DNA of 64,000 nucleotides from Streptomyces sp. MMG1121 (GCF_001280015.1 NZ_LGDV01000192.1:1-64000); one strand, 5' to 3'; positions 1 through 11,155 are shown, counted from the stretch's first letter. Made by a program: numbers and translations. Notes: generated by a model not told the origin, from the letters alone.

Positions 1-1608
<1,608 letters not shown>

Positions 1609-1711
1609 ACGGCGACCCGGGCCAAGTCTTAGCCAGTCGTACGTACGTCCCCGTACCCGGTCCCGTACCGTGTCCGGGGACGTACGCGCGTGTTGACGGG
1701 AGGCGGGGAAG

Positions 1712-2188
1712 ATGGCTGTGAAGGACCGGGACCGGTTCTCCACCGCGACCAGGCTGCGGCTGCTCGGCGAGCAGACGGCCGCCCGCGTCTACCGCTCCCA
1801 GACCAAGCGGCAGGCCCGCCGCTCCCGGCTCACGGGCCGCGCCGCGCTGCTCGCGCTGGTGCTGTGCTCGATGATCGTCGCGCTCGCCTATCCGATGCGG
1901 CAGTACGTCTCCCAGCGTGCGCAGATCTCCGACCTCCAGCGGCAGCAGGAGCAGGCGCGGGAGCGCGTCGAGCAGCTGCGCGACCTCAAGGCGCGCTGGC
2001 AGGACGACACCTACGCCGAGCAGCAGATCCGGCGCCGGCTGCATTATGTGATGCCGGGCGAGACCGGGTACGTGGTCGTCGACCCGGGCGCGGCCAGGCA
2101 GTCCCGCGCCGATCTGAGGGCCGCCCACCGGCCCTGGTACGCCAACGTCTGGGACGGGGTCGACAAGTCCGACGCCTCCGACCAGTAA
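1712..2188 (+). CDS. divIC: Septum formation initiator DivIC/FtsB-like protein
   Basis: A 158-aa bitopic membrane protein of the DivIC/FtsB family, which joins FtsL (and FtsQ/DivIB) in the divisome; in Streptomyces it acts mainly in sporulation septation. The N-terminal 41 residues are basic and cytoplasmic, residues 42-61 form one membrane segment, and residues 66-96 (SQRAQISDLQRQQEQARERV onward) are a heptad-type coiled coil. The YVMPGETGY stretch after the coil is typical of actinobacterial members. Lying between eno and a DUF501/ppx pair is its usual actinobacterial context. The start ATG follows GGAGGCGGGGAAG. Confidence 0.92.
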   Translation: MAVKDRDRFSTATRLRLLGEQTAARVYRSQTKRQARRSRLTGRAALLALVLCSMIVALAYPMRQYVSQRAQISDLQRQQEQARERVEQLRDLKARWQDDTYAEQQIRRRLHYVMPGETGYVVVDPGAARQSRADLRAAHRPWYANVWDGVDKSDASDQ

Positions 2189-2234
2189 GCCGGCCTCCGG
2201 CCGGTGACCGACAGAAAGTCATCCGAAAGCAGTC

Positions 2235-2789
2235 ATGGAAACGCCTCCGCCGCCCACCCCGCGCACCGAGCCCACCGACGCGGACGTAGCGGCCTTCAAG
2301 CAGCAGCTCGGCCGCCCGCCGCGCGGCCTGCGGGCCATCGCGCACCGCTGCCCCTGTGGTCAGCCGGACGTCGTGGAGACGGCGCCGCGGCTGCCCGACG
2401 GCACACCGTTCCCGACGCTGTACTACCTGACGTGCCCGAAGGCGTCCTCCGCCATCGGCACGCTGGAGGCGAACGGCGTGATGAAGGAGATGACCGAGCG
2501 GCTGCAGACGGATCCCGGACTGGCCGCCGCCTACCGGGCCGCGCACGAGGACTACATCCGGCGCCGGGACGAGATCGAGGAGCTGAAGGGCTTCCCGAGC
2601 GCGGGCGGCATGCCGGACCGGGTCAAGTGCCTGCACGTCCTGGTGGCCCACTCGCTGGCCGCCGGCCCGGGCGTGAACCCGCTCGGCGACGAGGCCCTGG
2701 CGATGCTGCCCGAGTGGTGGCGCAAGGGAGCCTGCGTGACGCTCGGCGAGGACGGCGAGCCGGTCCACACCGAGGAGAACGAGAAGTGA
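2235..2789 (+). CDS. DUF501 family protein
   Basis: A 184-aa cytoplasmic protein of the actinobacterial DUF501 family, whose biochemical function is unknown to me. Visible features are a conserved Cys pair followed by a third Cys (CPCGQP at 39-44, LTCPKASS near 65-72), a charged middle region (YIRRRDEIEELKGFPSAGGMPDRVKCLHVL) and a C-terminal GDEAL...LPEWW segment. The Cys residues could bind a metal, but that is inference. The gene overlaps ppx by 4 nt (GTGA), so translational coupling is likely. The fixed eno-divIC-DUF501-ppx order suggests a housekeeping role. Confidence 0.85.
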   Translation: METPPPPTPRTEPTDADVAAFKQQLGRPPRGLRAIAHRCPCGQPDVVETAPRLPDGTPFPTLYYLTCPKASSAIGTLEANGVMKEMTERLQTDPGLAAAYRAAHEDYIRRRDEIEELKGFPSAGGMPDRVKCLHVLVAHSLAAGPGVNPLGDEALAMLPEWWRKGACVTLGEDGEPVHTEENEK

Positions 2790-3727
2790 CCCGTGTCGCC
2801 GCCGTCGACTGCGGTACGAACTCCATCCGTCTGCTGGTCGCGGACGCGGACCCGAAGACGGGCGAACTGGTCGACCTGGACCGCCGGATGACGATCGTGC
2901 GGCTCGGCCAGGGCGTCGACCGCACCGGGCGGCTCGCGCCCGAGGCGCTGGAGCGGACGTTCGCCGCGTGCCGTGAGTACGCCGCGATCATCAAGGAGCA
3001 CGGCGCCGAGAAGCTGCGCTTCGTCGCCACCTCCGCCTCGCGCGACGCCGAGAACCGCGACGTGTTCGTGCGGGGCGTGCTGGACATCCTCGGTGTCGAG
3101 CCGGAGGTGATCACCGGCGACCAGGAGGCCGAGTTCTCCTTCACCGGCGCCACGAAGGAGCTGACCGGCCGCGCCGACCTGGCCCGCCCCTATCTGGTCG
3201 TGGACATCGGCGGCGGCTCCACCGAGTTCGTGGTCGGCGAGGAGCACGTCCGGGCGGCGCGCTCGGTGGACGTCGGCTGTGTGCGGATGACGGAGCGTCA
3301 CCTGGCGCACGGCGGCGAGGTCTCCGATCCGCCCACCGAGGAGCAGGTCGCCGCCATAAGGGCCGACGTCGAGGCCGCCCTGGACCTCGCCGAGCGGACG
3401 GTCCCGCTGCGCGAGGCGCACACCCTGGTGGGCCTCGCCGGCTCCGTCACGAGCATCTCGGCCATCGCCCAGGAACTGCCGGAGTACGACTCCGCGCGCA
3501 TCCACCACTCCCGGGTTCGGTACGAGCGGGTCCGCGAGATCACCGCGTGGCTGCTGCGTTCCACGCACGCCGAGCGCGCCGCGATCCCGTCCCTGCACCC
3601 GGGCCGGGTCGACGTCATCGGCGCGGGCGCCCTCGTCCTGCTCGCGATCATGGAGCGGATCGGTGCGGAGGAGGTCGTGGTGAGCGAACACGACATTCTG
3701 GACGGGATCGCCTGGTCCCTCGCGTGA
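2786..3727 (+). CDS. ppx: Exopolyphosphatase (Ppx/GppA family)
   Basis: A 313-aa member of the ASKHA Ppx/GppA family that removes terminal phosphate from polyphosphate and/or hydrolyses pppGpp. The N-terminal phosphate-binding loop DCGTNSIRLLV (residues 7-17) and the second loop VDIGGGSTEF are intact. The length fits the short, two-domain Ppx typical of actinobacteria rather than the roughly 500-aa E. coli enzyme. The GTG start overlaps the DUF501 stop codon (GTGA). Polyphosphate and (p)ppGpp turnover influence antibiotic production in Streptomyces; which substrate this enzyme prefers cannot be read from sequence. Confidence 0.9.
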   Translation: MTRVAAVDCGTNSIRLLVADADPKTGELVDLDRRMTIVRLGQGVDRTGRLAPEALERTFAACREYAAIIKEHGAEKLRFVATSASRDAENRDVFVRGVLDILGVEPEVITGDQEAEFSFTGATKELTGRADLARPYLVVDIGGGSTEFVVGEEHVRAARSVDVGCVRMTERHLAHGGEVSDPPTEEQVAAIRADVEAALDLAERTVPLREAHTLVGLAGSVTSISAIAQELPEYDSARIHHSRVRYERVREITAWLLRSTHAERAAIPSLHPGRVDVIGAGALVLLAIMERIGAEEVVVSEHDILDGIAWSLA

Positions 3728-3862
3728 GGCACGAGGGGCCGTGAGAGGCCGCGAGGATCTCTTTCCGGCCCCTTTGCTACCGACCGGTAGCCTCCGTTGA
3801 GCAGGTTGGATAACGTGTGAGCGGGCCGTTCGGGCGTTCCGATGACACGCCGTCGGAAAAGT

Positions 3863-3880
3863 TCGTGAAGTTCTTCACAA
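3863..3880. promoter_or_regulatory. Rex operator (ROP) upstream of ndh
   Basis: TCGTGAAGTTCTTCACAA matches the Streptomyces Rex operator TTGTGAA-N4-TTCACAA at 13 of 14 specified positions. Rex is the NADH/NAD+-sensing repressor of respiratory genes, and NADH dehydrogenase genes belong to its known regulon, so the site is where expected: about 320 bp before the ndh start. The distance implies a long leader or a second site nearer the start. Confidence 0.75.
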
Positions 3881-4147
3881 GGAAATCGGCCCTGGTGGGG
3901 GATCAGAGACCCCTCATTGGCCCATCCGGGGGCCGAAGGGCCCGTCGAGTGCCTTTCCGGGGACGTTGCGCGGAGGTTTCCGGAGGGCGTCACGAGCCCC
4001 GTGCGACGATCACTGCGAAGGCCCCGAACGACCCGGACGAGCAGCTCACGCGGCCTTGACAACGGGTCAGAACGCCCCGGGGTTCCGTTTCGGCCGCATG
4101 ACCTGTGTCACGCGAGCCGCGGAGTTTAGCACAGGCTCTGTCGGACC

Positions 4148-4165
4148 TTGTGAAGGGGCGCACGA
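4148..4165. promoter_or_regulatory. Possible second, degenerate Rex site
   Basis: TTGTGAA-GGGG-CGCACGA keeps one perfect Rex half-site, but only 4 of 7 bases of the other half. It lies 35 bp before the ndh start, a good position for repression. It may be a weak accessory site or chance. Confidence 0.3.
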
Positions 4166-4199
4166 GCACCCCTCGATGGGCGGGTGGATACTCGATGCC

Positions 4200-5579
4200 A
4201 TGAGCACCACGGAGCGTCCCAGGATCCTCGTAGTAGGCGGTGGGTACGTAGGCCTGTACGCAGCTCGGCGCATTCTCAAGAAGATGCGCTTCGGAGAGGC
4301 GACCGTCACGGTCGTCGACCCCCGGTCGTACATGACCTACCAGCCCTTCCTCCCCGAAGCCGCCGCCGGCAGCATCTCCCCTCGGCACGTCGTCGTCCCG
4401 CTGCGACGCGTGCTGCCGAAGGCGGAGGTCCTCACCGGCCGGGTCACCACCATCGACCAGGACCGCAAGGTCGCCACGATCGCCCCGCTGGTGGGCGAGG
4501 CGTACGAGCTGCCCTTCGACTACCTCGTCATCGCGATGGGCGCGGTCTCGCGCACCTTCCCGATCCCCGGCCTCGCCGAGCAGGGCATCGGCATGAAGGG
4601 CATCGAGGAGTCCATCGGTCTGCGCAACCACGTCCTGGAGCAGCTGGACAAGGCCGACTCCACGACCGACGAGGAGATCCGCCGCAGGGCGCTCACCTTC
4701 GTCTTCATCGGCGGTGGCTTCGCGGGCGCGGAGACCATCGGCGAGGTCGAGGACATGGCCCGCGACGCGGCCAAGTACTACAAGAACGTGTCCCGCGAGG
4801 ACATGCGCTTCGTCCTCGTGGACGCCGCCGACAAGATCCTGCCCGAGGTCGGCCCCAAGCTCGGCCAGTACGGCAAGGAGCACCTGGAGAGCCGCGGCGT
4901 GGAGATCTACCTCTCCACCTCGATGGACTCCTGCGTCGACGGCCACGTGGTGCTGAAGAACGGCCTCGAGGTCGACTCCAACACCATCGTGTGGACGGCC
5001 GGCGTCAAGCCGAACCCGGCCCTCGCCCGCTTCGGTCTGCCCCTCGGCCCGCGCGGCCACGTCGACTGCGAGCCGACCCTCCAGGTCAAGGGCACGGACT
5101 ACATCTGGGCCGCCGGTGACAACGCACAGGTCCCGGACCTCGTCGGCCGCAAGGCGGGCAACGAGAACGCCTGGTGCCCGCCGAACGCCCAGCACGCGCT
5201 GCGCCAGGCCAAGGCCCTCGGCGACAACGTGGTCTCCGGTATGCGGGGCTTCCCGCAGAAGGAGTACGAGCACGCCAACAAGGGTGCGGTGGCCGGTCTC
5301 GGCCTGCACAAGGGCGTCGCGATGATCGTCATGGGCAAGATGAAGATCAAGCTCAAGGGCCGCCTCGCCTGGTACATGCACCGTGGTTACCACGGCATGG
5401 CGATGCCGACCTGGAACCGCAAGATCCGCATCTTCGCCGACTGGACGCTCGGCATGTTCCTCAAGCGCGAGGTCGTCTCCCTCGGCGCCATGGAGAACCC
5501 CCGCGAGGAGTTCTACGAGGCCGCCAAGCCGGCGCCGGCCGTCGCCGCGAAGACCGAGGAGAAGGCCAAGGCCTCCTGA
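4200..5579 (+). CDS. ndh: Type II NADH dehydrogenase (NAD(P)/FAD-dependent oxidoreductase)
   Basis: A 459-aa single-subunit NADH:menaquinone oxidoreductase, non-proton-pumping and peripherally membrane-bound. The FAD-binding Rossmann motif VGGGYVGLYAAR is at residues 12-23; the second, NADH-binding motif FIGGGFAGAET is near residue 168; AAGDNAQVPD near the C-terminus binds the flavin. The amphipathic C-terminal region (KGRLAWYMHRGYHG...) is typical for membrane attachment. I took the ATG at 4200; the in-frame ATG at 4176 would add eight residues with no family support. The Rex operator upstream implies induction when NADH rises. It ends at a strong hairpin at 5604-5639, so it is probably monocistronic. 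Confidence 0.93.
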   Translation: MSTTERPRILVVGGGYVGLYAARRILKKMRFGEATVTVVDPRSYMTYQPFLPEAAAGSISPRHVVVPLRRVLPKAEVLTGRVTTIDQDRKVATIAPLVGEAYELPFDYLVIAMGAVSRTFPIPGLAEQGIGMKGIEESIGLRNHVLEQLDKADSTTDEEIRRRALTFVFIGGGFAGAETIGEVEDMARDAAKYYKNVSREDMRFVLVDAADKILPEVGPKLGQYGKEHLESRGVEIYLSTSMDSCVDGHVVLKNGLEVDSNTIVWTAGVKPNPALARFGLPLGPRGHVDCEPTLQVKGTDYIWAAGDNAQVPDLVGRKAGNENAWCPPNAQHALRQAKALGDNVVSGMRGFPQKEYEHANKGAVAGLGLHKGVAMIVMGKMKIKLKGRLAWYMHRGYHGMAMPTWNRKIRIFADWTLGMFLKREVVSLGAMENPREEFYEAAKPAPAVAAKTEEKAKAS

Positions 5580-5603
5580 CCCCACCGGTCGCTGATCCAA
5601 CCT

Positions 5604-5639
5604 GAAGACCTCCCGCCATCCGTGGTGCGGGAGGTCTTC
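5604..5639 (+). terminator. Hairpin terminator after ndh
   Basis: Perfect 13-bp stem (GAAGACCTCCCGC with its complement at 5627-5639) around a 10-nt loop, 25 bp after the ndh stop. There is no long U tract, as is common in Streptomyces. Confidence 0.8.
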
Positions 5640-5673
5640 CGGCGTTCCCGGACGCGGTGACCTACATGGCACA

Positions 5674-5696
5674 TACAACTGTTTTGCTCAGTTGTA
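5674..5696. promoter_or_regulatory. Inverted repeat upstream of cfa, candidate operator
   Basis: TACAACTG-TTTTGCT-CAGTTGTA, perfect 8-bp arms with a 7-nt spacer, 86 bp before the CFA synthase start. It is A/T-rich compared with its surroundings and too far from any upstream stop to be a terminator. The regulator is unknown. Confidence 0.45.
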
Positions 5697-5781
5697 ACTC
5701 CTTTGCGGGACTGCGCGGGACGGTCGACGGTGTTTACGTGGTGAACAGCTGTCCGGGATCGTCTTCTTGGAGGTGTGCGTC

Positions 5782-7074
5782 ATGGCCGACGCCGCGTCGC
5801 GGCTGAAGAGTCTCGCCGAGCAGGCACTGGGAGCACCGTTGCCGGTACGGCTGCGAGCCTGGGACGGATCGCAGGCCGGACCGCCGGACGCGCCGGCGCT
5901 GGTCGTGCGCAACCGCCGCGCTCTGCGCCGCATGCTGTTCAAACCAGGCGAACTGGGCCTCGCCCGCGCCTGGGTCGCCGGCGACCTGGGCGTCGAGGGC
6001 GACCTGTACACGGTGCTCGCCGCGATGGCGGGACTGGTGTGGGAGCGCGGGGAGGACGCCCGCGGCCTCGTCGAGGCCGTGCGCGATCCCGACGTACGCG
6101 CCGCCGCCCGCGAACTGCTCAAGCTCGCCGGGCCCCCGATTCCGCCCGCCCCGCCGCGCGAGGAGCTCCGCAGGCCCCGCCGGCGCCTGCACACCCGGCG
6201 CACCGACAAGCGGGCCATCAGCCACCACTACGACGTCGGCAACGACTTCTACGAGCTGGTCCTCGGCCCCTCGATGGTGTACTCGTGCGCCTACTGGGAA
6301 GAGGACGGCACCCTGGAGAGCGCCCAGCGCGACAAGCTCGAACTCATCAGCGCCAAGCTCGGTCTGACGCCCGGTGAGCGGCTGCTGGACGTCGGCTGCG
6401 GCTGGGGCTCCATGGCGATCCACGCCGCCCGCGAGCACGGCGTGAGCGTCCTCGGGGTCACCCTCTCGCAGGAGCAGGCCGTCTACGCCCGTAAGCGGGT
6501 CGCCGAGGAGGGGCTGGCCGACCGGGTGGAGATCAGGGTCCAGGACTACCGGGACGTCGTGGACGGCCCCTTCGACGCGATCTCCTCCATCGGCATGGCC
6601 GAACACGTCGGTGCCGAACGCTATCTGGAGTACGCGAGCCAGCTGTACGCCCTGCTGAAGCCCGGCGGACGGCTGCTCAACCACCAGATCGCCCGCCGCC
6701 CACGGCGCGACGAATCGGCGTACACCGTGGACGAGTTCATCGACGCCTACGTCTTCCCCGACGGCGAACTCGCCCCGGTCGGCACCACCGTCACCCAGCT
6801 GGAGCGCGCCGGCTTCGAGGTGCGGGACGTGGAGTCGATCCGCGAGCACTACGCCCGCACCCTGCGCCGCTGGGTCACCAACCTGGAAGCGGACTGGGCC
6901 CGCGCGGTCCGGCTCACCAGCCCCGGCCGTGCCCGTGTCTGGCTGCTGTACATGGCCGCCTGCGCGCTCGCCTTCGAGACCAACCGCATCGGCGTCAACC
7001 AGGTCCTGGCGGTCCGCACACCGGACTCGGGCGCGTCCGGGCTGCCGCTGCGCACCCGCACCTGGAACACCTGA
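5782..7074 (+). CDS. cfa: Cyclopropane-fatty-acyl-phospholipid synthase
   Basis: A 430-aa SAM-dependent methyltransferase that adds a methylene bridge to unsaturated acyl chains of membrane phospholipids. The N-terminal lipid-binding domain (residues 1-140) precedes the family hallmark HHYDVGNDFYELVLG (148-162), the SAM-binding motif LLDVGCGWGS (201-210) and SSIGMAEHVG with its catalytic-region Glu. The C-terminal W-T-N-L-E-A segment and GVNQVL are also family-typical. GGAGG (5769-5773) with 8-nt spacing supports the ATG at 5782. A palindrome at 5674-5696 suggests dedicated control. In actinomycetes such enzymes can also make 10-methyl branched chains, so the exact product is uncertain. Confidence 0.92.
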   Translation: MADAASRLKSLAEQALGAPLPVRLRAWDGSQAGPPDAPALVVRNRRALRRMLFKPGELGLARAWVAGDLGVEGDLYTVLAAMAGLVWERGEDARGLVEAVRDPDVRAAARELLKLAGPPIPPAPPREELRRPRRRLHTRRTDKRAISHHYDVGNDFYELVLGPSMVYSCAYWEEDGTLESAQRDKLELISAKLGLTPGERLLDVGCGWGSMAIHAAREHGVSVLGVTLSQEQAVYARKRVAEEGLADRVEIRVQDYRDVVDGPFDAISSIGMAEHVGAERYLEYASQLYALLKPGGRLLNHQIARRPRRDESAYTVDEFIDAYVFPDGELAPVGTTVTQLERAGFEVRDVESIREHYARTLRRWVTNLEADWARAVRLTSPGRARVWLLYMAACALAFETNRIGVNQVLAVRTPDSGASGLPLRTRTWNT

Positions 7075-7080
7075 CACGGC

Positions 7081-7114
7081 GAGGGCCCCGCTCCGGTGAC
7101 GGAACGGGGCCCTC
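7081..7114. terminator. Bidirectional terminator between cfa and the ABC permease gene
   Basis: 14-bp stem with one mismatch (GAGGGCCCCGCTCC / GGAACGGGGCCCTC) around a 6-nt loop, between two convergent genes. It is followed by CTTCTGT on the plus strand. Confidence 0.75.
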
Positions 7115-7145
7115 TTCTGTGGCGCGTGCGGGGCGCCTCGTACGG

Positions 7146-9673
7146 CTACTCGGCCTTGATCGCCGACAGCATGTTCAGCTTCGCCGCGCGCCGGGCCGGC
7201 CACAGGGCGGCCAGGATGCCGACCGCGCCCGCCAGCAGCAGGAAGACGGCCATCCGGCCCCAGGGCAGGACCAGTTCGTACGTCGGCATCTTCGTGCCGA
7301 GGAGCTGACCGGCGGCCCAGCCGAAGAACACGCCCAGACCGATGCCGAGCACGCCGCCGAACAGGGAGATCACCAGCGACTCCAGGCGGACCATCCGCTT
7401 GACCGCCTTGCGGTCCAGGCCGATCGCGCGGAGCATCCCGATCTCCTGGGAGCGCTCGAAGACCGACATGGCCAGGGTGTTGATGACTCCGAGGACCGCG
7501 ACGATCACCGCCATGCCGAGCAGGCCGTAGAGCATGTTCAGCATCGTCGAGAACATCTTCGCGACGTCGTTGGAGATGTCCTTCTTGTCCTGGATCTTGA
7601 TCGCCGGGTTGGTGCCGAGGACCTTCGCCAGCTCGGTCTTCGTCGCCTCGGAGGTGCCGCCCGCCGTCTTGACCATGACCTGCATGTCGGCCGGGTCCTT
7701 CAGGTGCGGGGTGAGGACCTGGTTGTCGAGCATGATCCCGTTGATCATGTCGTTGCCCTCGTAGACGCCGGCGACGGTCAGCTGCTGGGCCTTGCCGTCC
7801 TCGAAGTGCGCCGTGAAGTGCGAACCGGGCGTCCAGTCGTTCTTCTTGGCCCGGTCCTTGTCGACCACGACCCGGGTGCCGCTCACGGTGAAGGAGCCGT
7901 CGTCCACCTTCAGGTCCGTCAGCTTCGCTATGGACGCGCCGTCGACCCCCGTCAGGAACTCGGTCTTGCCGCCGATACGGGACGGGGCGCTGCGCAGCGG
8001 GCTGCTGGCGGTGACGACGTCGGTGGTGGCGAGCTTCTTCGCCACGTCCGGGGAGAGCGGGGAGCGGTTGGCCATCGAGACGACGTAGTCCGCGCGGATC
8101 GCCGAGGAGGCCATCTTGTCGATCGCCGTCTGCAGGCTGCCCGCCATCACCATCATACCGGTGATCAGGGTCAGGCCGATCATCAGCGCGGAGGCGGTGG
8201 CCGCCGTACGGCGCGGGTTGCGCACCGAGTTCTGGCGGGCCAGCTTGCCCGAGACGCCGAAGGCGCGCAGCACCGGGGAGGCGGCCGCGATCAGCGGGCG
8301 GGACAGCAGCGGGGTCAGGATGAACACGCCGATGATGAGCAGGACCGCGCCGATGCCCATCGGGCCCTGGGCGGAGTCGGCGCTCATCGTGGTGGCCGAG
8401 AGGACCACCGCGACGCCGGCCGCCGCGAACAGCGCGCCGAACGTGTTGCGCAGCACCAGCGACTTGGTGGTGGCCTTGGCGTGCACGCTGCTCATCGCCG
8501 CGACCGGCGGGATCTTCGCGGCCCGGCGGCCGGGCAGCCAGGCGGCCAGCATGGTGATGAGGATGCCGACCGCGAGGGCGGCCACCACGGTGCCGGGGCT
8601 GATCACCAGCGGTCCGTCGGGCACGCTCGCGCCGAAGGAGCCGAGCAGCGAGCGCAGGCCCGCGCCGATGCCGATACCGGCGGCCAGACCGGTCACACCG
8701 GCGACCGTGCCGACCGCGAACGCCTCGATCAGCACCGAGCGGGTGACCTGGCGGCGGGAGGCGCCGACCGCGCGCAGCAGGGCCAGCTCCCGGGTGCGCT
8801 GGGCGACCAGCATGGTGAAGGTGTTGGCGATGATGAACGTGCCGACGAACAGCGCGATGCCCGCGAACACCAGCAGCGCCTGCTTCAGACCGCTCATCGA
8901 TTCCGCGATCGCCTTCGCCTGGTCGTCGGCGAGCTGCTTGCCGGTGGTGGTCTCCACCAGCTGCGTGGGCAGGGCCTTGTCGAGTTCGGCCTTCAGCGCG
9001 GACTGGCTGGTGCCGGCCGCGGCCTTGACGTCGATCTCGTCGTACGTGCCCTTCTTGCCGAACAGTGCCTGCGCGGTCGGGGTGTCGAAGAGCGTGAGGC
9101 TGCCGCCCGCCGCGACGTTGCCGTCGTCGGTGGTGAAGATGCCCGCGACGGTCGGGGTGAGGACCGGGCCGTCGACGGAGAGCCGCACGGTGTCGCCGAC
9201 CTTGTAGCCGGCCCGCTTCGCGGTCTCGGAGTCGAGCAGCACCTCGCCCTTGCCGTGCGGGGCGTGGCCGCTGACCAGCGGGTACCGGGCGTCCTTGGCG
9301 CCCCAGTAGTTGCCGCCGGCGGACTGCCAGTCGCCGCCGACCAGCTTGCCGTCCTTGCCGGCGAGCGCGGTGAAGCCGGTGACGACGCCGGTCGCGGAGG
9401 CCGCGCCGGGAACCTTCTGGGCCTTCTCCAGCAGCGCCCGGGTCAGATCGGGCGTCCTGCCGACCTTGTCACCCTCGGAGTCCTGGTACTTGGCCTGTAC
9501 GGCGACGTCGACCTGGTCGAAGCCCTTGGCGGAACTCTTCTGGTAGGCGTCGGAGATGGTGTTGGTGAAGACCAGCGTCCCGGACACGAACGCCACGCCG
9601 AGCATGACGGCGAGCACGGTCATCAGGAGCCGGGCCTTGTGCGCGAGGACGTTGCGCAGGGCGGTGCGGAACA

Positions 9674-9674
<1 letters not shown>
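7146..9674 (-). CDS. ABC transporter permease, MacB/FtsX type
   Basis: An 842-aa integral membrane protein of the FtsX/MacB/LolC permease superfamily, which drives mechanotransmission or export of peptides, lipoproteins or antibiotics at the membrane surface. An N-terminal membrane anchor (about residues 20-42) precedes a large extracellular domain, then a first FtsX domain (LLVFAGIALFVGTFIIANTF...). A second half repeats the plan and ends in LLGMAVIVAVLGVINTLAMSVFERSQEIGMLRAIG, the FtsX signature. The ATG overlaps the TGA of the ATPase gene (TGATG), so the two are coupled. The substrate is not predictable. A 10-12 TM duplicated permease paired with one ATPase is common in Streptomyces, often as BceAB-like resistance or export systems. 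Confidence 0.88.
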
Positions 9675-10444
<770 letters not shown>

Positions 10445-10649
10445 GGGAGGGTGCTCCTGTCGGGGGACGACGTGTGTTCGTGAGGACTGCTCCATCGTCT
10501 CGGCGCAAAAGGCGTGTGGAGTCAGTCGCTGTTCCGGTTCCGGGGGGCGACTCGGGTCGGACGGGAGGCCGCCGTGTCATACCTGGGGAGGACGGCCGAC
10601 CCTGAGGAACCCGGTCGCGTTGCGGTCGGGAAATTGCGGAAGGCGCCGC

Positions 10650-10726
10650 CGAGGCACACACAAGAGGCACCCAAGGCGCACTCAAGATGCGCTCAAGGCG
10701 CGATCGAGAGGCGATCGAGACGCACT
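10650..10726. repeat. Seven tandem copies of a degenerate 11-bp unit
   Basis: Units start at 10650, 10661, 10672, 10683, 10694, 10705 and 10716, all exactly 11 nt long. Three consecutive ones read CAAGGCGCACT, CAAGATGCGCT and CAAGGCGCGAT; the approximate consensus is C-R-A-G-R-N-G-C-R-M-T. The period is close to one DNA helical turn, so one face of the helix repeats the same bases. The array does not code for protein as far as I can tell. Confidence 0.65.
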
Positions 10727-10945
10727 CCGGGCGTCGTCGAAAGAGTGTCGGACGATGTCGAGAACAGGTGGAACGCCCTTGTTCAGACGGTGAAATTCCG
10801 TCATTCCGCGTACGCGCGTACCCCCCTCACGTCACGCTGTTTGGCAAGTGCGGATGGCGCGTTCCGCGGGCTGATGCACCCTCAGACGTCAATAAAATAA
10901 GACAACATCGGTCCACCCTTCCGCTGATCGGGGGATGGGTCCCGA

Positions 10946-10951
10946 TAGGCT
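10946..10951 (+). promoter_or_regulatory. Likely -10 element of the bldA promoter
   Basis: TAGGCT, five of six to TAGRRT, 29 nt before the tRNA 5' end, giving a short 5' extension for RNase P to remove. The -35 is poorly matched, as in many actinobacterial tRNA promoters. Confidence 0.5.
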
Positions 10952-10980
10952 CGGACTCCTCGACGCGGAGCCCATGGCCT

Positions 10981-11067
10981 GCCCGGATGGTGGAATGCAG
11001 ACACGGCGAGCTTAAACCTCGCTGCCCCTTCGCGGGCGTGCCGGTTCAAGTCCGGCTCCGGGCACCA
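10981..11067 (+). tRNA. bldA: tRNA-Leu(UAA), the bldA tRNA
   Basis: An 87-nt class II tRNA with encoded CCA. The acceptor stem GCCCGGA (10981-10987) pairs with TCCGGGC (11057-11063), the discriminator is A, and CCA is at 11065-11067. The anticodon stem GCGAG/CTCGC encloses CTTAAAC, so the anticodon is TAA (11013-11015) and reads the codon UUA. A long variable arm (GCCCCTTCGCGGGC) and TTCAAGT in the T loop complete it. In Streptomyces this is the only tRNA that reads UUA and is known as bldA: its loss blocks aerial growth and many antibiotic pathways because TTA codons are restricted to developmental and secondary-metabolism genes. Confidence 0.97.
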
Positions 11068-11155
11068 CCGCGCCTTGGGACGGGGGCGGCCGCGCAGGCC
11101 ATTCCGTCCCCTCCCGCCCTCTCGCGGCGTTTCCCGCGTTGCTTCCGCTCATCCA

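Larger units (their letters stand above)
3728..4199. other. Long regulatory intergenic region before ndh
   Basis: 472 bp without a supported gene. It contains a 6-4-6 inverted repeat (GCTACC-GACC-GGTAGC, 3776-3791) just after ppx, a Rex-type operator at 3863-3880 and a weaker half-conserved second copy at 4148-4165. A TTGACA hexamer at 4055-4060 could be a -35 element, but I see no good partner -10. A possible 80-codon frame at 3817-4059 lacks a ribosome binding site and family similarity and is not called. Confidence 0.6.
10445..10980. other. Intergenic region between the ABC exporter and bldA
   Basis: 536 bp without a supported gene. It carries divergent regulatory DNA for the leftward ABC operon and rightward bldA, plus an 11-bp tandem repeat (10650-10726). 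An unusually A-rich patch (AATAAAATAAGACAAC, about 10890-10905) lies 75 bp before bldA. Confidence 0.6.

Noticed and set aside
2041..2052. TTA triplet within divIC
   Set aside because: Out of frame: the codons are CAT-TAT (His-Tyr). Similar out-of-frame triplets at 5386 (GGT-TAC), 46070 (ATT-ACG), 33112 (ATT-TAC on the minus strand) and 60773 (GGT-TAC on the minus strand) were also rejected.
3817..4059. Possible 80-aa gene between ppx and ndh
   Set aside because: No Shine-Dalgarno, spans the Rex operator, Arg/Pro-rich composition typical of non-coding frames.
3990..5678. 562-codon open frame opposite ndh
   Set aside because: Antisense shadow of the NADH dehydrogenase gene; low-complexity composition and no ribosome binding site.
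10661..10726. CRISPR-like array upstream of bldA
   Set aside because: The units are 11 bp and directly adjacent, with no spacers and no cas genes in the window; it is a simple tandem repeat.
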